A DNA stretch of 64,000 nucleotides, taken from the NCBI GenBank assembly GCA_025618425.1, contig CM046850.1, forward strand, positions 28,173,987 through 28,237,986. The letters run 5' to 3'. Below, one piece after another: positions 35,673-46,899 of the stretch (the stretch's first letter is position 1; every line of letters starts with the position of its first letter). Both the position numbers and the translations under genes were made by a program. The DNA is from Heliocidaris tuberculata. Lineage: Eukaryota > Echinodermata > Echinoidea > Camarodonta > Echinometridae. Under the pieces are notes generated by a model. That model searched no databases, had not been told where the DNA came from, and saw only the letters and a program-made list of their open reading frames with translations.

Positions 35673-36706
35673 CCGGGGGGTCGTTTCATCAAACCGTCAT
35701 AACGACAAGATCAGCGACATCTCGACGCTGTCGCTCAACTTGTCCGCTAACCGTTTCACAAAGCCGTATTTGCGAAGATCAGCGACAACTTCCCTGACAA
35801 GTGACTTGTCGGTACTCCAAACCTGTCATATCTTTTTAGAACGCCATCACAAGCATGACAAGCCAGCTTTTAGTTAGTGTATGGGCTGCGAAAAAATGAA
35901 AAATGTAAGTTAAGAGAAAATTATTTCCTGATCTCCAAGCACATTTCTTTATCATTCTTTTTATCAAATAGTTTTACTAATGTTTTTATTATAATATTTT
36001 ACAGACGGACAATATGTTTTTATGACTTCTTGACCCCCAACACGTATGTGAGATTAATATTAAAAATACCCACATCGGTCTACCATAGAAAAAGCGTCTA
36101 AAACGGAACAGTCTGTATATACAGACCAATTTAAACGACGACAATTTATCATGTATGTATTTTACCTTTATTTTTCCTTTTTCACGCAATACTTTGATAT
36201 AAACAATATTAAATGTATTTTTTATAACTGAATATTAAGAATTGGGTCATAAAATATCTTTATTTAATTATTTTCTCTAAAGTGTACACGATTTGGGTCT
36301 TCTTTCCATAATTAGTCAATTACGGTATCCTCTTATTTACAAATCTAGATTCGTACATCGCAAATGCATCCTCAAGTTTTCTCAATTTTATAAATTCTAA
36401 GATGCCATAAGTAACACATCTTTTCATGTAAACGGGATGTTTGTATCACCAGTATTAATTTTCGCTGCCTTTTTTGACATTTTGGAACAATTTGGAGAAA
36501 ACTGAGCCTCAAAGTCTGTTTGGGTAATTGACGATAAATCCAATGGACTGTGATATAGACTATGTTTTTTAGCTGATGAGTATCGATATCATTGAGTTGT
36601 CGTTTATCATGTCTTCGTGAAACAGTTTGTCAAGTCCATGACATTTCCGTAGATCGCCGACAAAGTTATGACTGTCATGGAGTTGATTTGATGAAACGAC
36701 CCCCGG
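35673..36706. mobile_element. About 1-kb non-autonomous element with terminal inverted repeats
   Basis: CCGGGGGGTCGTTTCATCAA at the left, complement of TGATGAAACGACCCCCGG at the right. Just inside the left end are repeated words for CGACAA and CAAGTT that also appear inverted near the right end. No transposase frame; the largest frames are under 75 codons. Confidence 0.7.
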
Positions 36707-36923
36707 ATTATCTCACTCATGTATCTTTTTATTGAAGCCGAACAATATGAGACTATATTTGAGCAGTTTCATGCCAACTTTAATTTTGCTACCACTACTG
36801 TTTATTACCTTTAATACCGGTAGTTAGATCCACTCATCCAATGTATGATGGGGAGCCCTATGTCTGCGCACCTAAGATTTGACCTAAAATTTAACAAGAA
36901 TTTCTTAAATATTCCACTGATGC

Positions 36924-37507
36924 TTAAAGGAAACCAAAACCCAAGGAGAGAATCAATGTTATTGGAAAGTGAGAATTCAGAGAAGCACTTTACAAAAAGT
37001 TTCATTAAAATTGGTTAAAAAAGAGAGTTATGGAAGTTTGAAAAGTCTCGTTTTACTTTCTGTGGGGATCCTCAAATTGGCAAAATTGCTTCAAAATGGC
37101 TGATTTTGTGAACAACTCTCCATTTGTTTTGTACACAGATTTTCAGATTTTCCCCATTATCTTTCAAGGTGTAGTTAATCTCCTTCTGAGCTCAACATAT
37201 ATAATGGGAAAATATATTTTACACCACATATGTCAAGTTCAGGAGGAGACAAGGAGCACCCTGAGAGATAATGGGGAAAATCTGAAAATCTGTGTACAAA
37301 ACAAATGGAGAGTTGTTCACAAAATCAGCCATTTTGAAGCAATTTTGCCAATTTGAGGATCCCCATAGAAAGTAAAACGAGACTTTTCAAACTTCCATAA
37401 CTCTCTCATTTTTTAACCAATTTTAATGAAACTTTTTGTAAAGTGCTTCTCTGAATTTTCTCTTTTCAATAACATTGATTCTCTCCTTGGGTTTTGGTTT
37501 CCTTTAA
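36924..37507. mobile_element. 584-bp palindromic MITE flanked by TTAA (family B)
   Basis: Both arms of about 285 bp are almost perfectly complementary, from TTAAAGGAAACCAAAACCCA to its mirror ending in TTTAA. The inside has GGCAAAATTGCTTCAAAATG and its complement. TTAA at both borders. A diverged copy is at 19,671. Confidence 0.85.
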
Positions 37508-37639
37508 TTTCATATTATTCCTGATATTCTAAAGAGTAAGTGTGCGAAAAATCTCATCGAAATTAGAGCAAGAACTATGCCATTTCACATGAAATGGCGG
37601 CAGTGTCATTTTGACATTACCTAGGATACCTAGGGAAGA

Positions 37640-38030
37640 TATAGTCAAGGGTTGTATTTCCGAACAGATTGTATTACCGAACGTGTGCAGTTAAGCACCT
37701 AAAATGGGTTTTCATACGCGTGGGATTACGCGTATGAAAACCACACTATTGAAACAAAGGTTGTGTCTTTTTCCCATAGGTTTCACACGTTCGGAAATAC
37801 AGTACCTTTTTCAAGGGACCAAAACGCCGCGTCGTTGGGAAGGGGTTCACTCGGAAGGGAATATGGTATTAAATCTATGTTGTCTTTTTAAAATTCCATA
37901 AATTTCTTTTTCTGTAGGACTTTGAGCATTCATTATATTTATATAAGTTTGACAGATATTCGTTTGATATTTCATTTGCTATCGTTGATTTTCTGAAAAG
38001 TGTTCGGACACTGGATCCACTACCATACTG
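37640..38030 (+). mobile_element. Interspersed repeat E, copy 3
   Basis: Very similar to 21,952-22,331, including the perfect ACGCGTATGAAAA hairpin at 37,709-37,740 and the ending GGATCCACTACCATAC. Confidence 0.7.
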
Positions 38031-38160
38031 AACGCAGGCACTAGGCCTCTGTATTCAGTTCCAAGTTCTTCTTCCTTTTTAAGATGGCTGGATCATTTCC
38101 TGGTGCAGGCGACTCATAGTCGTACTTAATCGGCTCACTTTTCCAGCACCTATCCAATGC

Positions 38161-38363
38161 TACTGTATAAGTGGTTATTTTCGCGGTGGTTTTATTTTCG
38201 CGATTTTCGCGAGTCGGTCCTCGCGAAAATTTCCACTTCAATATATGGCTGTTTATAGTAACAAAAACATCACAAAAATCGCGAAATTAAACCCTCGCGA
38301 ATTTCCCTACCTAGTCCAAAATCGCGAAAATATCTGTACGCGAAAAAACCAGCTTATACAGTA
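38161..38363. mobile_element. 203-bp MITE with CTGTATAAG ends
   Basis: TACTGTATAAGTGGTTATTT at the left pairs with AACCAGCTTATACAGTA at the right. The inside is rich in TTTTCGCG and CGCGAAAA. TA at each end suggests a TA target. Confidence 0.8.
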
Positions 38364-38835
38364 CTTCAAAACTGTGCACACTCGGGGCAGTAATGGAGTC
38401 GTTAGAGAGATTATTCCATTGAAAAAAACAATGGTGCCCATGTCTGAGCAATCATTCATTTTATACGCAGTTCGGGTGTTTTGACGAGAAAGACAACATT
38501 TTGAGGCCTGTGCATAAAATGTCTGAAATAAGACCCTTTTATCAATATTTTGACTCGTTTTTTAAATGAATATCTATCGCTGTAATAAAGATGAAAGGTT
38601 CGTGTTCCTTGCATGTTTTGTTTCGTTAGAATCGCGCAGTTACGCGGGTGCGCAGACAAGGGCGCTGCGCAGACTTGGGCTCTCTAGCCATACTACTACT
38701 AGGTTATGATTAGATTAGATCTAGTACAAATGTCTAGCCTGCAGTCCAGAGACGTGGACGTACGGTATTGTATGCTTTGCCTACCGGCACTTACTAAGCA
38801 GTGAACAAGCATGAAAAGGTTATAATGCCTACCGG

Positions 38836-39722
38836 CACTTATACATGTACAAGCTTATCTGAAGATAACCTTGTACTCAGACTAGCTCTTTTATGGGTGA
38901 ATAGGCTTCAATAGCTATTGTGTGTATCAGCAGGCCCTTTTCCAGGCTACATGTAGATTATTCATACAGGAGAGGAAAATAATTATTTAAAATTTCACTT
39001 TCAATTCTGAATCCCCTAATTTGTGGTACAGTAAGAGTGGAAGAGTCCATGAATCAGGTAATCTAGCAAATTTAAGAAAATTAAATCTTGCTTAGAGCAA
39101 TTTTGTTGTCTGTTTTTGACTGCTGCAACAGTGAATGTTGGACACAGTCCCACATAGGCAAGGGCCCATGAGTGGCCTACCGGCAATGACCGGGGACGGA
39201 CGTACCGCCGGTCTCCCCAGCACGGTCACGCAGAGCCAAAGGCAAGCCAAAGCCATGATGAAAGCAGAACTGCCAGAACTGGCAGAAGTAATGCACATGA
39301 GTGTGTAGCTGACTAACTCCTTCGTGACGAGCCAAATATTTGTAGCACTATATAGGGAAACAGGCAGTCATACACCCTATGGTCCGAAGTCACTTATGGG
39401 CCCTTGCCTATGTGGGACTGTGTCCAACATTCAATGTTGCAGCAGTCAAAAACAGACAACAAAATTGCTCTAAGCAAGATTTAATTTTCTTAAATTTGCT
39501 AGATTACCTGATTCATGGACTCTTCCACTCTTACTGTGCCACAAATTAGGGGATTCAGAATTGAAAGTGAAATTTTAAATAATTATTTTCCTCTCCTGTA
39601 TGAATGATCTAGCCTGGAAAAGGGCCTGCTGATACACACAATAGCTATTGAAGCCTATTCACCCATAAAAGAGCTAGTCTGAGTACAAGGTTATCTTCAG
39701 ATAAGCTTGTACATTATAAGTG
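38836..39722. mobile_element. Large inverted repeat (arms of about 335 bp, 216-bp spacer)
   Basis: 38,836-39,174 is complementary to 39,391-39,722 with only scattered differences and small indels. Shared landmarks are ACAAGCTTATCTGAAGATAA, GGCCCTTTTCCAGGCTA and AGTCCCACATAGGCAAGGGC. GGTCCGAAGT occurs just inside the spacer at 39,381 and again just outside the right arm at 39,721, so the right arm is bracketed by a 10-bp direct repeat. The right arm abuts LINE coding sequence. Confidence 0.75.
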
Positions 39723-40402
39723 GTCCGAAGTATACTCTAGGTGATAGCATATTACAGGAAACCCCCTCTCACTCATATCTTGGAGTAGAGATCTCTCAAG
39801 ATTTGAAGTGGGATGCACACATATCTAAAATAACTTCATCTGCTAACAAAGTAAATGGATTCATTCATAGAAACCTAATATCATGTACTAAACAAACAAA
39901 ATCCACAGCTTACACAACACTAGTCCGTCCAATTGTAGAATATAGTTCTAGTGTCTGGGACCCATTTACAAAAGAACACACCCATGAAATTGGTAAAGTA
40001 CATGTACAAAGAAGGGCAGCCAGAATGGTATGCAATGACTATAGGCAAACTACCAGTGCGACAGAACTTATGCAGGGATTAGGCTGGGACTTGCTTTCCA
40101 TTAGAAGGAAAGTTTCGAGGGTCAGTATATTGCACAAGGCCTTGGGGGGGGGGGGGGGGGCACTTGGCCCTGCCGGTGTCGGACTACCTGCATCCAGCTA
40201 CACGAGCCACCAGACGTACTTCAGGAAACTCCTTCATACAGTACCCCACCCGTACCAACTGTTTCAAATACTCCTACATTCCACGTACCATCAAGAACTG
40301 GAACTCACTACCACCTGACATCCAGAGCATAGCAGACAACAACACATTCAAACTTCAAGTAACCAACTATTTCCGCAACCAAGACTCCAGTAATAAGGAC
40401 TA
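39723..40402 (+). pseudogene. LINE reverse transcriptase C-terminal fragment
   Basis: The plus frame reads SYLGVEISQDLKWDAHISKI, LVRPIVEYSSSVWDPF, VQRRAARMVCNDY and WDLLSIRRK. A poly-G run (40,145-40,160) then breaks the frame. The next frame continues with RTSGNSFIQYPTRTN and IPRTIKNWNSLPPDI and stops near 40,402. This is the classic 3' end of a CR1/Jockey-type LINE. The left border coincides with the large inverted repeat. Confidence 0.85.
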
Positions 40403-40551
40403 ATTAAGTAAAACTGCGCACTCCCTCATCCTAGAGTAACTAGAAGAAGAAGAAGAATCTCCAGGCTTTTCTGGTTTGTAAACTGGGTATCTGGAGAGAG
40501 ATTAACATCTCGGCTTTCCAGATAGATCTAGATCTATACATTTACCTTTGC

Positions 40552-40758
40552 AACTTAATCGAGTCGGGGTAGCATATCCTCCAAAAATTGAGCAAGGAAA
40601 TTTTTGACTTTCCATGCTTTCTTTTCAAAATAGGTCTTCCAGAATCTGTAGCTTTCACTTCTGTTTTCTCTTTCTTCACTGTATTCCCCCAACTTGTACA
40701 GGGCTATGATGAGAAACTTGCTGTGACTAGACTGGTGGTGCATCAACACAACCATCAA
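40552..40758 (-). CDS. Candidate small protein, head-to-head with SLC35A5
   Basis: A minus-strand frame of about 66 codons from an ATG near 40,755 (MVVLMHHQSSHSKFL) to a stop near 40,555 (FLAQFLEDMLPRLD). It is rich in Lys, Glu, Tyr and Phe, a composition more protein-like than neighbouring chance frames. A donor-like AAAG/GTAAAT follows the stop at about 40,544. It starts about 80 bp from the transporter start on the opposite strand, consistent with a shared promoter. No family was recognised; it may be a chance frame. Confidence 0.3.
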
Positions 40759-40836
40759 ACCTGTAATCGTGGCTGTAAGGAGGAACTTGTGTCAGATTAG
40801 TTTCTCAGATAGCGATACGAGCCGAGTCTATTGACA
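40756..40836. promoter_or_regulatory. Putative SLC35A5 5' UTR/promoter interval
   Basis: Short interval directly upstream of the transporter ATG and, in the other direction, of the candidate small ORF. No core-promoter element is recognisable; the assignment rests on position only. Confidence 0.25.
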
Positions 40837-40933
40837 ATGGAGTGCCCTTCTTCGACAACCGTTGCCTTGGCGGCTGTCTATGTTGTTCTTGGGTCTGGAA
40901 GAGTGATGCTCATGAGACTATCTGCTAATGAAG
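40837..40933 (+). CDS. SLC35A5: SLC35A5 exon 1
   Basis: Encodes MECPSSTTVALAAVYVVLG and the RLSANE end of TM1. Ends GAAG/GTCAGA, leaving one base of an Asp codon. Confidence 0.85.
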
Positions 40934-43900
40934 GTCAGATATTGATAGTACAAAAAATGTGAAGCCTTTGTCAGAAAGTAAACATTCTGTTGTCTTGATA
41001 GCTTTTCTATGCGAATCATATAAACATTAACACACAACAGATACTGTACATAATCCCACAGACTACAAAAACGTTTTTAGTTTCTGTTATACACTTAATA
41101 CTAGTACAACGTCTAGTTGATAAATTATTGGCTTGCTTCTGTTTTTTGATATTTCATTGTCACCACGATTATCATCAGTGCCATCATATATGTCATCAAC
41201 TCATCATCATCATTTTCAACATGATCATTTTCAACATTGTTTTGAGAATAAAATATAGTGATCACTTATCAAAAGAAGAATGAAAGAGATGTTTTCTTTT
41301 TCTTGTATTTCCTCTGCCCTCAGATCACAAATATGACTACCTACCTGTGACAGTCAACGTGTGTGCTGAAGCTGTGAAGCTGATTGTGTGCTTGTCTATC
41401 ATGCTCAAATTGGAAATGAGTGGTGAGAAAACAAAAACCAAAACTAAGCATCTCTTCTGTGTACATTCATTTTGTGAAAACATTGTAAAATGTGAAATGT
41501 GAAATATGAAAATAAACTGAAACTGAAACTTTTTGGGTTGTGTTGTTCAATGCTTTATTGAAATTAAAAGAGGGTGTAGATCAAATTTGGAATGATGAAA
41601 TCTGTTTCTGTGTCTCTGAAATTCTTAATCACTTGACACACAAATATGTTAACACCCTGAAAATACATTCACCATATCGCAGTCTTCACTTAATAACTGT
41701 TAAATGTAATCTTTTTATTGCCTTATACATACTCTGCTTTACCTAAAACTTCTTACAGTAAATGCAAAATGTAGACATGTCACTTCATGTAGAGAAATAG
41801 AGAGAAATAGCTTGTCTCCCTACCTTAAGATGATCTTTTAAATCGTGCTTCCCTCCCCCTGTAATCTAAAGTGATCTATTGGAAAAGCTGCAAATGAGTA
41901 TGGGCACTCTCAAAAGATTCATGTCATGTCCAGTTGGCATACTGAATGCACATTGACACGAATGTATTACATGTGGGCAGGTCTGTGCTCTAGTAGAGCC
42001 ATCAACTTCAGGTTTGCTTACTTTTTTGTACGTAATTTGGTACGTGTATCATATGAGAAAAAAATATCCTTCATTGTCATTGAATTTGCCTTTATGAAGT
42101 GCTTCCCTTCTGAGTTCAGTTGTGAGGAACAGGTGTGAAGTGAATTAAATAGTTTTCCTTTCTCTTTGGTTACAGGTAAATCTATGTTCAAAGAATTCAT
42201 TCAGTTCAGCTGGCCAGAATGTCTCAAGTTCTTCAAATGGAGTGTCCCAGGCTTGCTCTATTTCTTCGATAATTTGATTGGGTTTTCTGTCATGACTTTC
42301 TTTGAACCGGTGAGTAAGACAAGATCATTTTCTGAATGTATTGAAGTAGGAACCAACACAAAGGGGGAGAAATCCCTAGTTTATGCGCTCAATAATTTCT
42401 CCCTTTATTCAGTTTGATAAAAAAAGAAGAAAAGAAACACAGGTCCAACCTTTAATATTGCTGTGAGCAGTAAATTTAGTCAAAGATACTCATCTTATAG
42501 CCTGCCATGTATTTCTTTAATTTGATAGCTGGATTGATAATGTATTGTTGGGAGTTCAGTAACAGATCATTTAGAATAAAATCCTTGAAAACTGATTCCC
42601 ATGAAGAATGGAATTAGCAGATGTACATGCAGACCAAGAGTACTTGTTAAACATATATGTGTTGTTTATTTAAAAAAAAATTTTTTTACCACAGGCTGTA
42701 GCTGTGTTGCTGGGCAACTTTACCATTATCTCAACATCGTTACTTTTCAGACTCATTTTGAAGTAAGTGATAAGTATCTTTATAGCTTCTCATTTTTTAG
42801 ACTGGTAAAAATCACAAGGAGAATGTGATGAATCAAATGCAATCTAAAAATGTACACCGTAAGGTCTTTCAGATATCTAATATGTAGTTTTGATTTGTAA
42901 TTTCAATGGTAAATAAGGCATGAGATATCTCCCATTGGAAGGAACTTCTTGGAATTTTGATACTGTTTCAGGAATAAAAATATTCCTACATGAAGTTCAA
43001 AAGGGGGGGGGGGGGGGCACAATGTATACTTTTCTTTCAAAAGGGGGGGGGGGCACAGGCTGGAAGTGCCCCCCCCCCTAAATCCGCCACTGGTATTAGG
43101 GCAAGTCCAAGCTATTTTGTCTCATGCATTAGTATTTCTCATCTTTGTAATAAGAAAAAAAGCTTTACTGGAGCTGGTATCTCTGTGAAATATAAAATAT
43201 TATTATTTGTATGAAGGGTTTTCAGGCGACCAGAAAAATTGGCGTATCTCATAGGTTGCGCGAAAGTTCCCGGGTGACCGTGCAATTTTAAAATAATATC
43301 TCATGGTTTGTGTAAAAGTACCCGGATGACCGTGCAATATATCTCCATATCTCATGGTTTGGGGTGCGTGTGACGCGTAAAAAAGTGAATACGCGCTTAA
43401 ATACGCAAAGGTTAAGACAATGGATGTATGGGCGCAGCTCTTGCAAGATGCTTGGGTAAGGACAAAAATGTTTTTCTATATACCTGTGTTTTATGTCGAA
43501 GTCAATACAAAAAAAATAAGGACATGTAGTGGTGAAAATTGAGGAACTAGGTATCATACAATTAATAATAATAATATTGAATGGCTTTTCTTTCGTGGGA
43601 CACAAGGATATATCGTACTCGCTTTGAAAATATTTCACTCGTCATGCCGACTCGTGAAATATGCTCGTAGCTCGTGCGATATATCCTTGTATCCCACTCA
43701 AGGCCATTCAATATTATATAAATATGTTACATTTGATGTCAGTATACATTCATAACTCAATAATACTTGGTAACATATGAGACATCAAAATGACCAAATA
43801 CCATGGACTTGCCCATTATGTAGTCCAACATTATTATTCTTGGGCGGGATTTGTTGCCTAAAGCCCACCGCACACTATACAACTGGTCTGTGATCCTATT

Positions 43901-46018
43901 TTGGAAAAAAATGTAATAGCATTTGATATGAACATTTAAACACATTAAATATTTTGACATAGGTTCTAAATAGTCATATAGGTAGTAAAATAAAAAAATG
44001 CGACCTTTTACGAGCTTTTAGTCAGAGGAAAGGCAAAATCAGCTCCGAGCCGTAAGGACGTCAGAGCAGTCCTATGATCATTGTCAACGATTTTGAACTG
44101 ATTTGACCCTTATTCCGGGTATAAGACTGACAGGGCACAAAAAAATCAGCGTTTTAGTATTCATTTTATTGTTCAGAACCTGAATCAGGTAGATTTTATT
44201 TGTTAAAATGCCCGTATTTAATGCTACTGCGATTTATTTCCAGAATCGGATCGCAGTCGATCGTATAGTGTGCGTTGGGCTTAAGACACACTAGGGGATG
44301 TATCTGTGTGAAAGAGTGTGTATCACTCTGGTCATGAGATTTGTTCCGGCTCACTATGTTTACACAATGGCCGCTCCATGGGGAGTAATTAGTCTGCCTA
44401 AAGACAGAAGTATGTTAGCTCTGTAAATGTTTATCAACACCTTACTTGCTCTGAGCAGAATATCATTATGGTCACTGTGGGGGCTACACGTGTTGGAGGT
44501 TATGGTGAAAGTACATAACATTACTCCACTTTCATTTCAATCCATTTCTCAACCTCTATCTCAAGCCCAATAATGAAATGGTATCTGTTGAATTCCTTTC
44601 TAAGTTTCCAGCATTTTTCCTGATCAGTGAGTGAGAGTGAATGATGTAGAAGAGCTTTCTACCCTGTATAAAAGTTTTTTTTTTACTTTACTTTGAATTT
44701 CTTTAATCAGGCGAAAATTTAGCAAGGTGCAGTGGGCTTCCCTCCTGATTCTCTTCCTAGCTATTGTTTCGTTATCCAACCAAGATCACAGAAGCACACT
44801 CAAAGGCCATCATCATTCATCCGCCACGCTAGAATCCATTGACAATGCCACCCTCTATGAGGTGGATGTACTCCAAAAGCGACATGCCGTGCCATCGGAC
44901 CTCTGCCATCGGAAACTACGCCACACCTCAGAACCGTCAGTCTCAGAAGTCAGCAAGTACAGTTTCACAGTCAGCTTCGGGCATGTCTTGATCCTATTGC
45001 AGTGCTTCTTGTCATCTCTTGCAAACATATACAATGAGAAGATCTTCAAGGAAGGCAGTCACAGTGAGCAGAGTATCTACATGTACATCGTCCAGAACAC
45101 ACGGCTTTATACCTTTGGCGTCATCTTCAACACCCTCACTCTCTTGGTCATTCCAAACTTCCGTAACCGTGTCGTCTACTGTGGAATGTTCAGCGGATAC
45201 ACCTGGTACTCGACGATGCTCATCTTTGCCACTGCCGCCCTGGGACTCACGATATCCCTCATGTTGAAGTTCAAAGACAACATGTTCCATGTTCACAGCG
45301 CACAGGTCGCCACTGTCATCATCATCAGTCTCTCCATATGGCTGACTGGATTCCAGCCAACTCTGGACTTCTTCTTACAGATGCCCACAGTGTTCCTGGC
45401 CATCTTTATCTACAACAACAGTCATCAGGCTGCAGAGCCCCTTGTAAGCCCTAGGAGAAGATATGCATCAGAGGGTACTAGCAGGGGACAGGAGAATACT
45501 GTTAGAAAGAGGGTGAGTACTAGCAGTGACCTGACATTTGCTCTGGCGATAATTGCTTAGGGCTTTTTTTTAGTCACAGATGCAGACTTTTGGTCTAGGT
45601 TGCAAGTTTGTTTTATTGGGGCACAGATGTTCAAGACTCCTGCTAGTGTCAGGCTCTGCAAAAGTATTTCTAGACTCCAGGCTCCAGTTTAATACTGTGA
45701 AATAGTATTTAAACCTTGTTTTAACAAAGCACAGAAAAAAATTCTTGTACTGAATTGTAAACTTTGGTGCTCTATTGATCAAAATAAACATTTTTACTGG
45801 TACTAGTATGGAAACCTAAATCCATATAAATATTTTTTTCATTCTCACAGTGCAATGTATTAAAGTATTCAAATATAATTTAATCTACCCTTTCTGTGAT
45901 TCTTTTAATACTTTTATAATTTTTCTTATCTTTACAGGGTACATCAGTGAGTGAAGAAATGATAGAACTGACACGAGTTGATGAAGATGATGACACCAGC
46001 TCAGCAGAACTATCGTAG
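40837..46018 (+). CDS. SLC35A5: SLC35A5-like nucleotide-sugar transporter (six coding exons, complete)
   Basis: Multi-pass Golgi/ER membrane protein of the SLC35A nucleotide-sugar transporter family; A5 members have been linked to UDP-sugar transport. Coding exons are 40,837-40,933, 41,324-41,422, 42,176-42,309, 42,695-42,762, 44,711-45,512 and 45,938-46,018. All have GT donors and AG acceptors, and the phases match throughout, giving 426 codons plus a stop (the human protein is 424). Recognisable family segments include SANE-DHKYDYLPVTVNVC, PGLLYFFDNLIGF, VQWASLLILFLAIVSL, QCFLSSLANIYNEKIFKEG, LYTFGVIFN, LKFKDNMFHVHSAQVATVII and AIFIYN. A loop of about 70 residues after VQWASLL carries a possible N-glycosylation site (NAT). 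The C-terminus is acidic (DEDDDTSSAELS). The start was chosen because the first exon encodes the TM1-SANE segment and gives normal length. Confidence 0.92.
41324..41422 (+). CDS. SLC35A5: SLC35A5 exon 2
   Basis: Acceptor TGCCCTCAG, donor AGTG/GTGAGA. Encodes HKYDYLPVTVNVCAEAVKL and the rest of the second membrane segment. Confidence 0.9.
42176..42309 (+). CDS. SLC35A5: SLC35A5 exon 3
   Basis: Acceptor TGGTTACAG, donor CCG/GTGAGT. Encodes FKEFIQFSWPECLKFFKW, then VPGLLYFFDNLIGF, a hallmark of the family. Confidence 0.92.
42695..42762 (+). CDS. SLC35A5: SLC35A5 exon 4
   Basis: Acceptor TTACCACAG, donor GAA/GTAAGT. Encodes AVAVLLGNFTIISTSLLFR, continuing to LIL and two bases of Lys. Confidence 0.9.
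42985..43095 (+). mobile_element. G-run repeat related to 51,954-52,116 (intron 4)
   Basis: Two copies of TTCAAAAGG followed by long G runs and GCACA, ending CTAAATCCGCCACTGG. The same words occur at 52,057-52,116. The opposite end (GCGGATCCAGG) is missing here. Confidence 0.55.
43098..43814. mobile_element. TIR element with GGGCAAGTCCA ends, carrying a nested MITE
   Basis: GGGCAAGTCCAAGCTATTTT at the left pairs with TACCATGGACTTGCCC at the right. A relative lies at 62,199-62,509. The long interior includes repeated TATCTCATGGTTTG words and the hairpin at 43,569. Confidence 0.55.
43569..43720. mobile_element. About 150-bp palindromic MITE
   Basis: AATATTGAATGGC at the left mirrors GCCATTCAATATT at the right. 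GGGACACAAGGATATATCG pairs with CGATATATCCTTGTATCCC. Confidence 0.75.
43859..44284. mobile_element. About 425-bp MITE with GCACACTATAC ends
   Basis: TAAAGCCCACCGCACACTAT at the left pairs with ATAGTGTGCGTTGGGCTTAA at the right; GATCC-containing words continue inward. Lies in the large intron 4 of SLC35A5. Confidence 0.7.
44711..45512 (+). CDS. SLC35A5: SLC35A5 exon 5 (main exon)
   Basis: Acceptor TTAATCAG, donor AGG/GTGAGT. Holds more than half of the protein: VQWASLL, the lumenal loop, and the last membrane segments through IFIYNNS. Confidence 0.95.
45938..46018 (+). CDS. SLC35A5: SLC35A5 exon 6 (C-terminus and stop)
   Basis: Acceptor TCTTTACAG. Encodes GTSVSEEMIELTRVDEDDD, then TSSAELS and a TAG stop. 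The acidic tail resembles the acidic C-terminus of vertebrate SLC35A5. Confidence 0.88.
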   Translation, partial: GTSVSEEMIELTRVDEDDDTSSAELS

Positions 46019-46198
46019 GAGTGGTTGATACGTGTATTGGACACGTCCTATTTCTTGACGGTCAGTCCCAAAACCAAAGCAAAGCTTACCATGCAAAGCA
46101 GTTGTAAAGTTAAAGCTGGAGGGAGTGAGTAGAGTTATCATAGGGATAGTTGATTTATGTGACTCGTCCTCATTTCTGTGCATGGATTTGTTTGCTGG
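46019..46198 (+). other. SLC35A5: SLC35A5 3' UTR, start
   Basis: Directly follows the stop. The transcript end was not located; AATAAA words occur downstream at 47,896 and 48,188 but are not strongly supported. Confidence 0.4.
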
Positions 46199-46621
46199 TT
46201 CACCCTTTCACGACAGGAATTTTTTCAGTGCTAAATTGTTCACATTTTGTTCTGCAAATTGGCAGCAATGATATTTTTCCTGCATATGTAGTGCTACATG
46301 GTTCTAATAAGGTGTAATGTCTATGAAAACAATATACATGGTTAAGAACTATGTCGAATAGTTGAAATGTGGCTAATTTTGATTAAAAAATCAATGATTT
46401 TGAACCTCTCAATGTGTTGCCAATTTGAGGATTTTACAGCTTATTCTCCATTTAAAAGTTCCTGGCATCAAACGAAATATGATCATGCAACCAAAATGAA
46501 CACAGTGTGTGCAGAAAATTTTGATCTTTCTACTCATGCATCTGTTATATTTTTTAGAGCTCTGAATCAAAAGTTATTGAGCCAAACCACAAAATGTGGT
46601 CAATTGTATTGAAAGGGTTAA
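46199..46621 (-). mobile_element. TTAA-flanked MITE family A, copy 5
   Basis: About 423 bp, reverse orientation. The left TTAA is mutated to TTCA and the right one is intact. Lies about 180 bp after the SLC35A5 stop, probably within its 3' UTR. Confidence 0.75.
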
Positions 46622-46639
46622 TGCCAAAATAGTACAGGG

Positions 46640-46890
46640 TTTGAAGTTTTGAACCCATCCCTGCCACGGTACCTATGTCCTATTGCTGCCTTTGCTGCTC
46701 TCCATCCAGGTGAAGTAAGCGGGCACCTGTTGGGAATTCAAGAAATTCCTTGATGCCAGAGCCTTATTATGGTAGCTTGGGTAAAGCCAGGGTAATAATA
46801 TATGACTGCATGGCCCTCAGTATTAATACAGACGAAGCTACCTTTGGTAAACAAGACATGTTGTTATTATTGTTGTATTATGATAATCAT
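46640..46890 (+). mobile_element. SINE 3' fragment, copy 1
   Basis: CTCTCCATCCAGGTGAAGTA, GGGCACCTG, GCTTGGGTAAAGCCAGGGTA and an ATTATTATTG tail match the fuller copy at 52,482. The tRNA-like head is not recognisable. Confidence 0.6.
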
Positions 46891-46899
46891 TATCTTTAT

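Noticed and set aside
44855..45296. Minus-strand frames opposite SLC35A5 exon 5
   Set aside because: Shadows of a strongly conserved coding exon.
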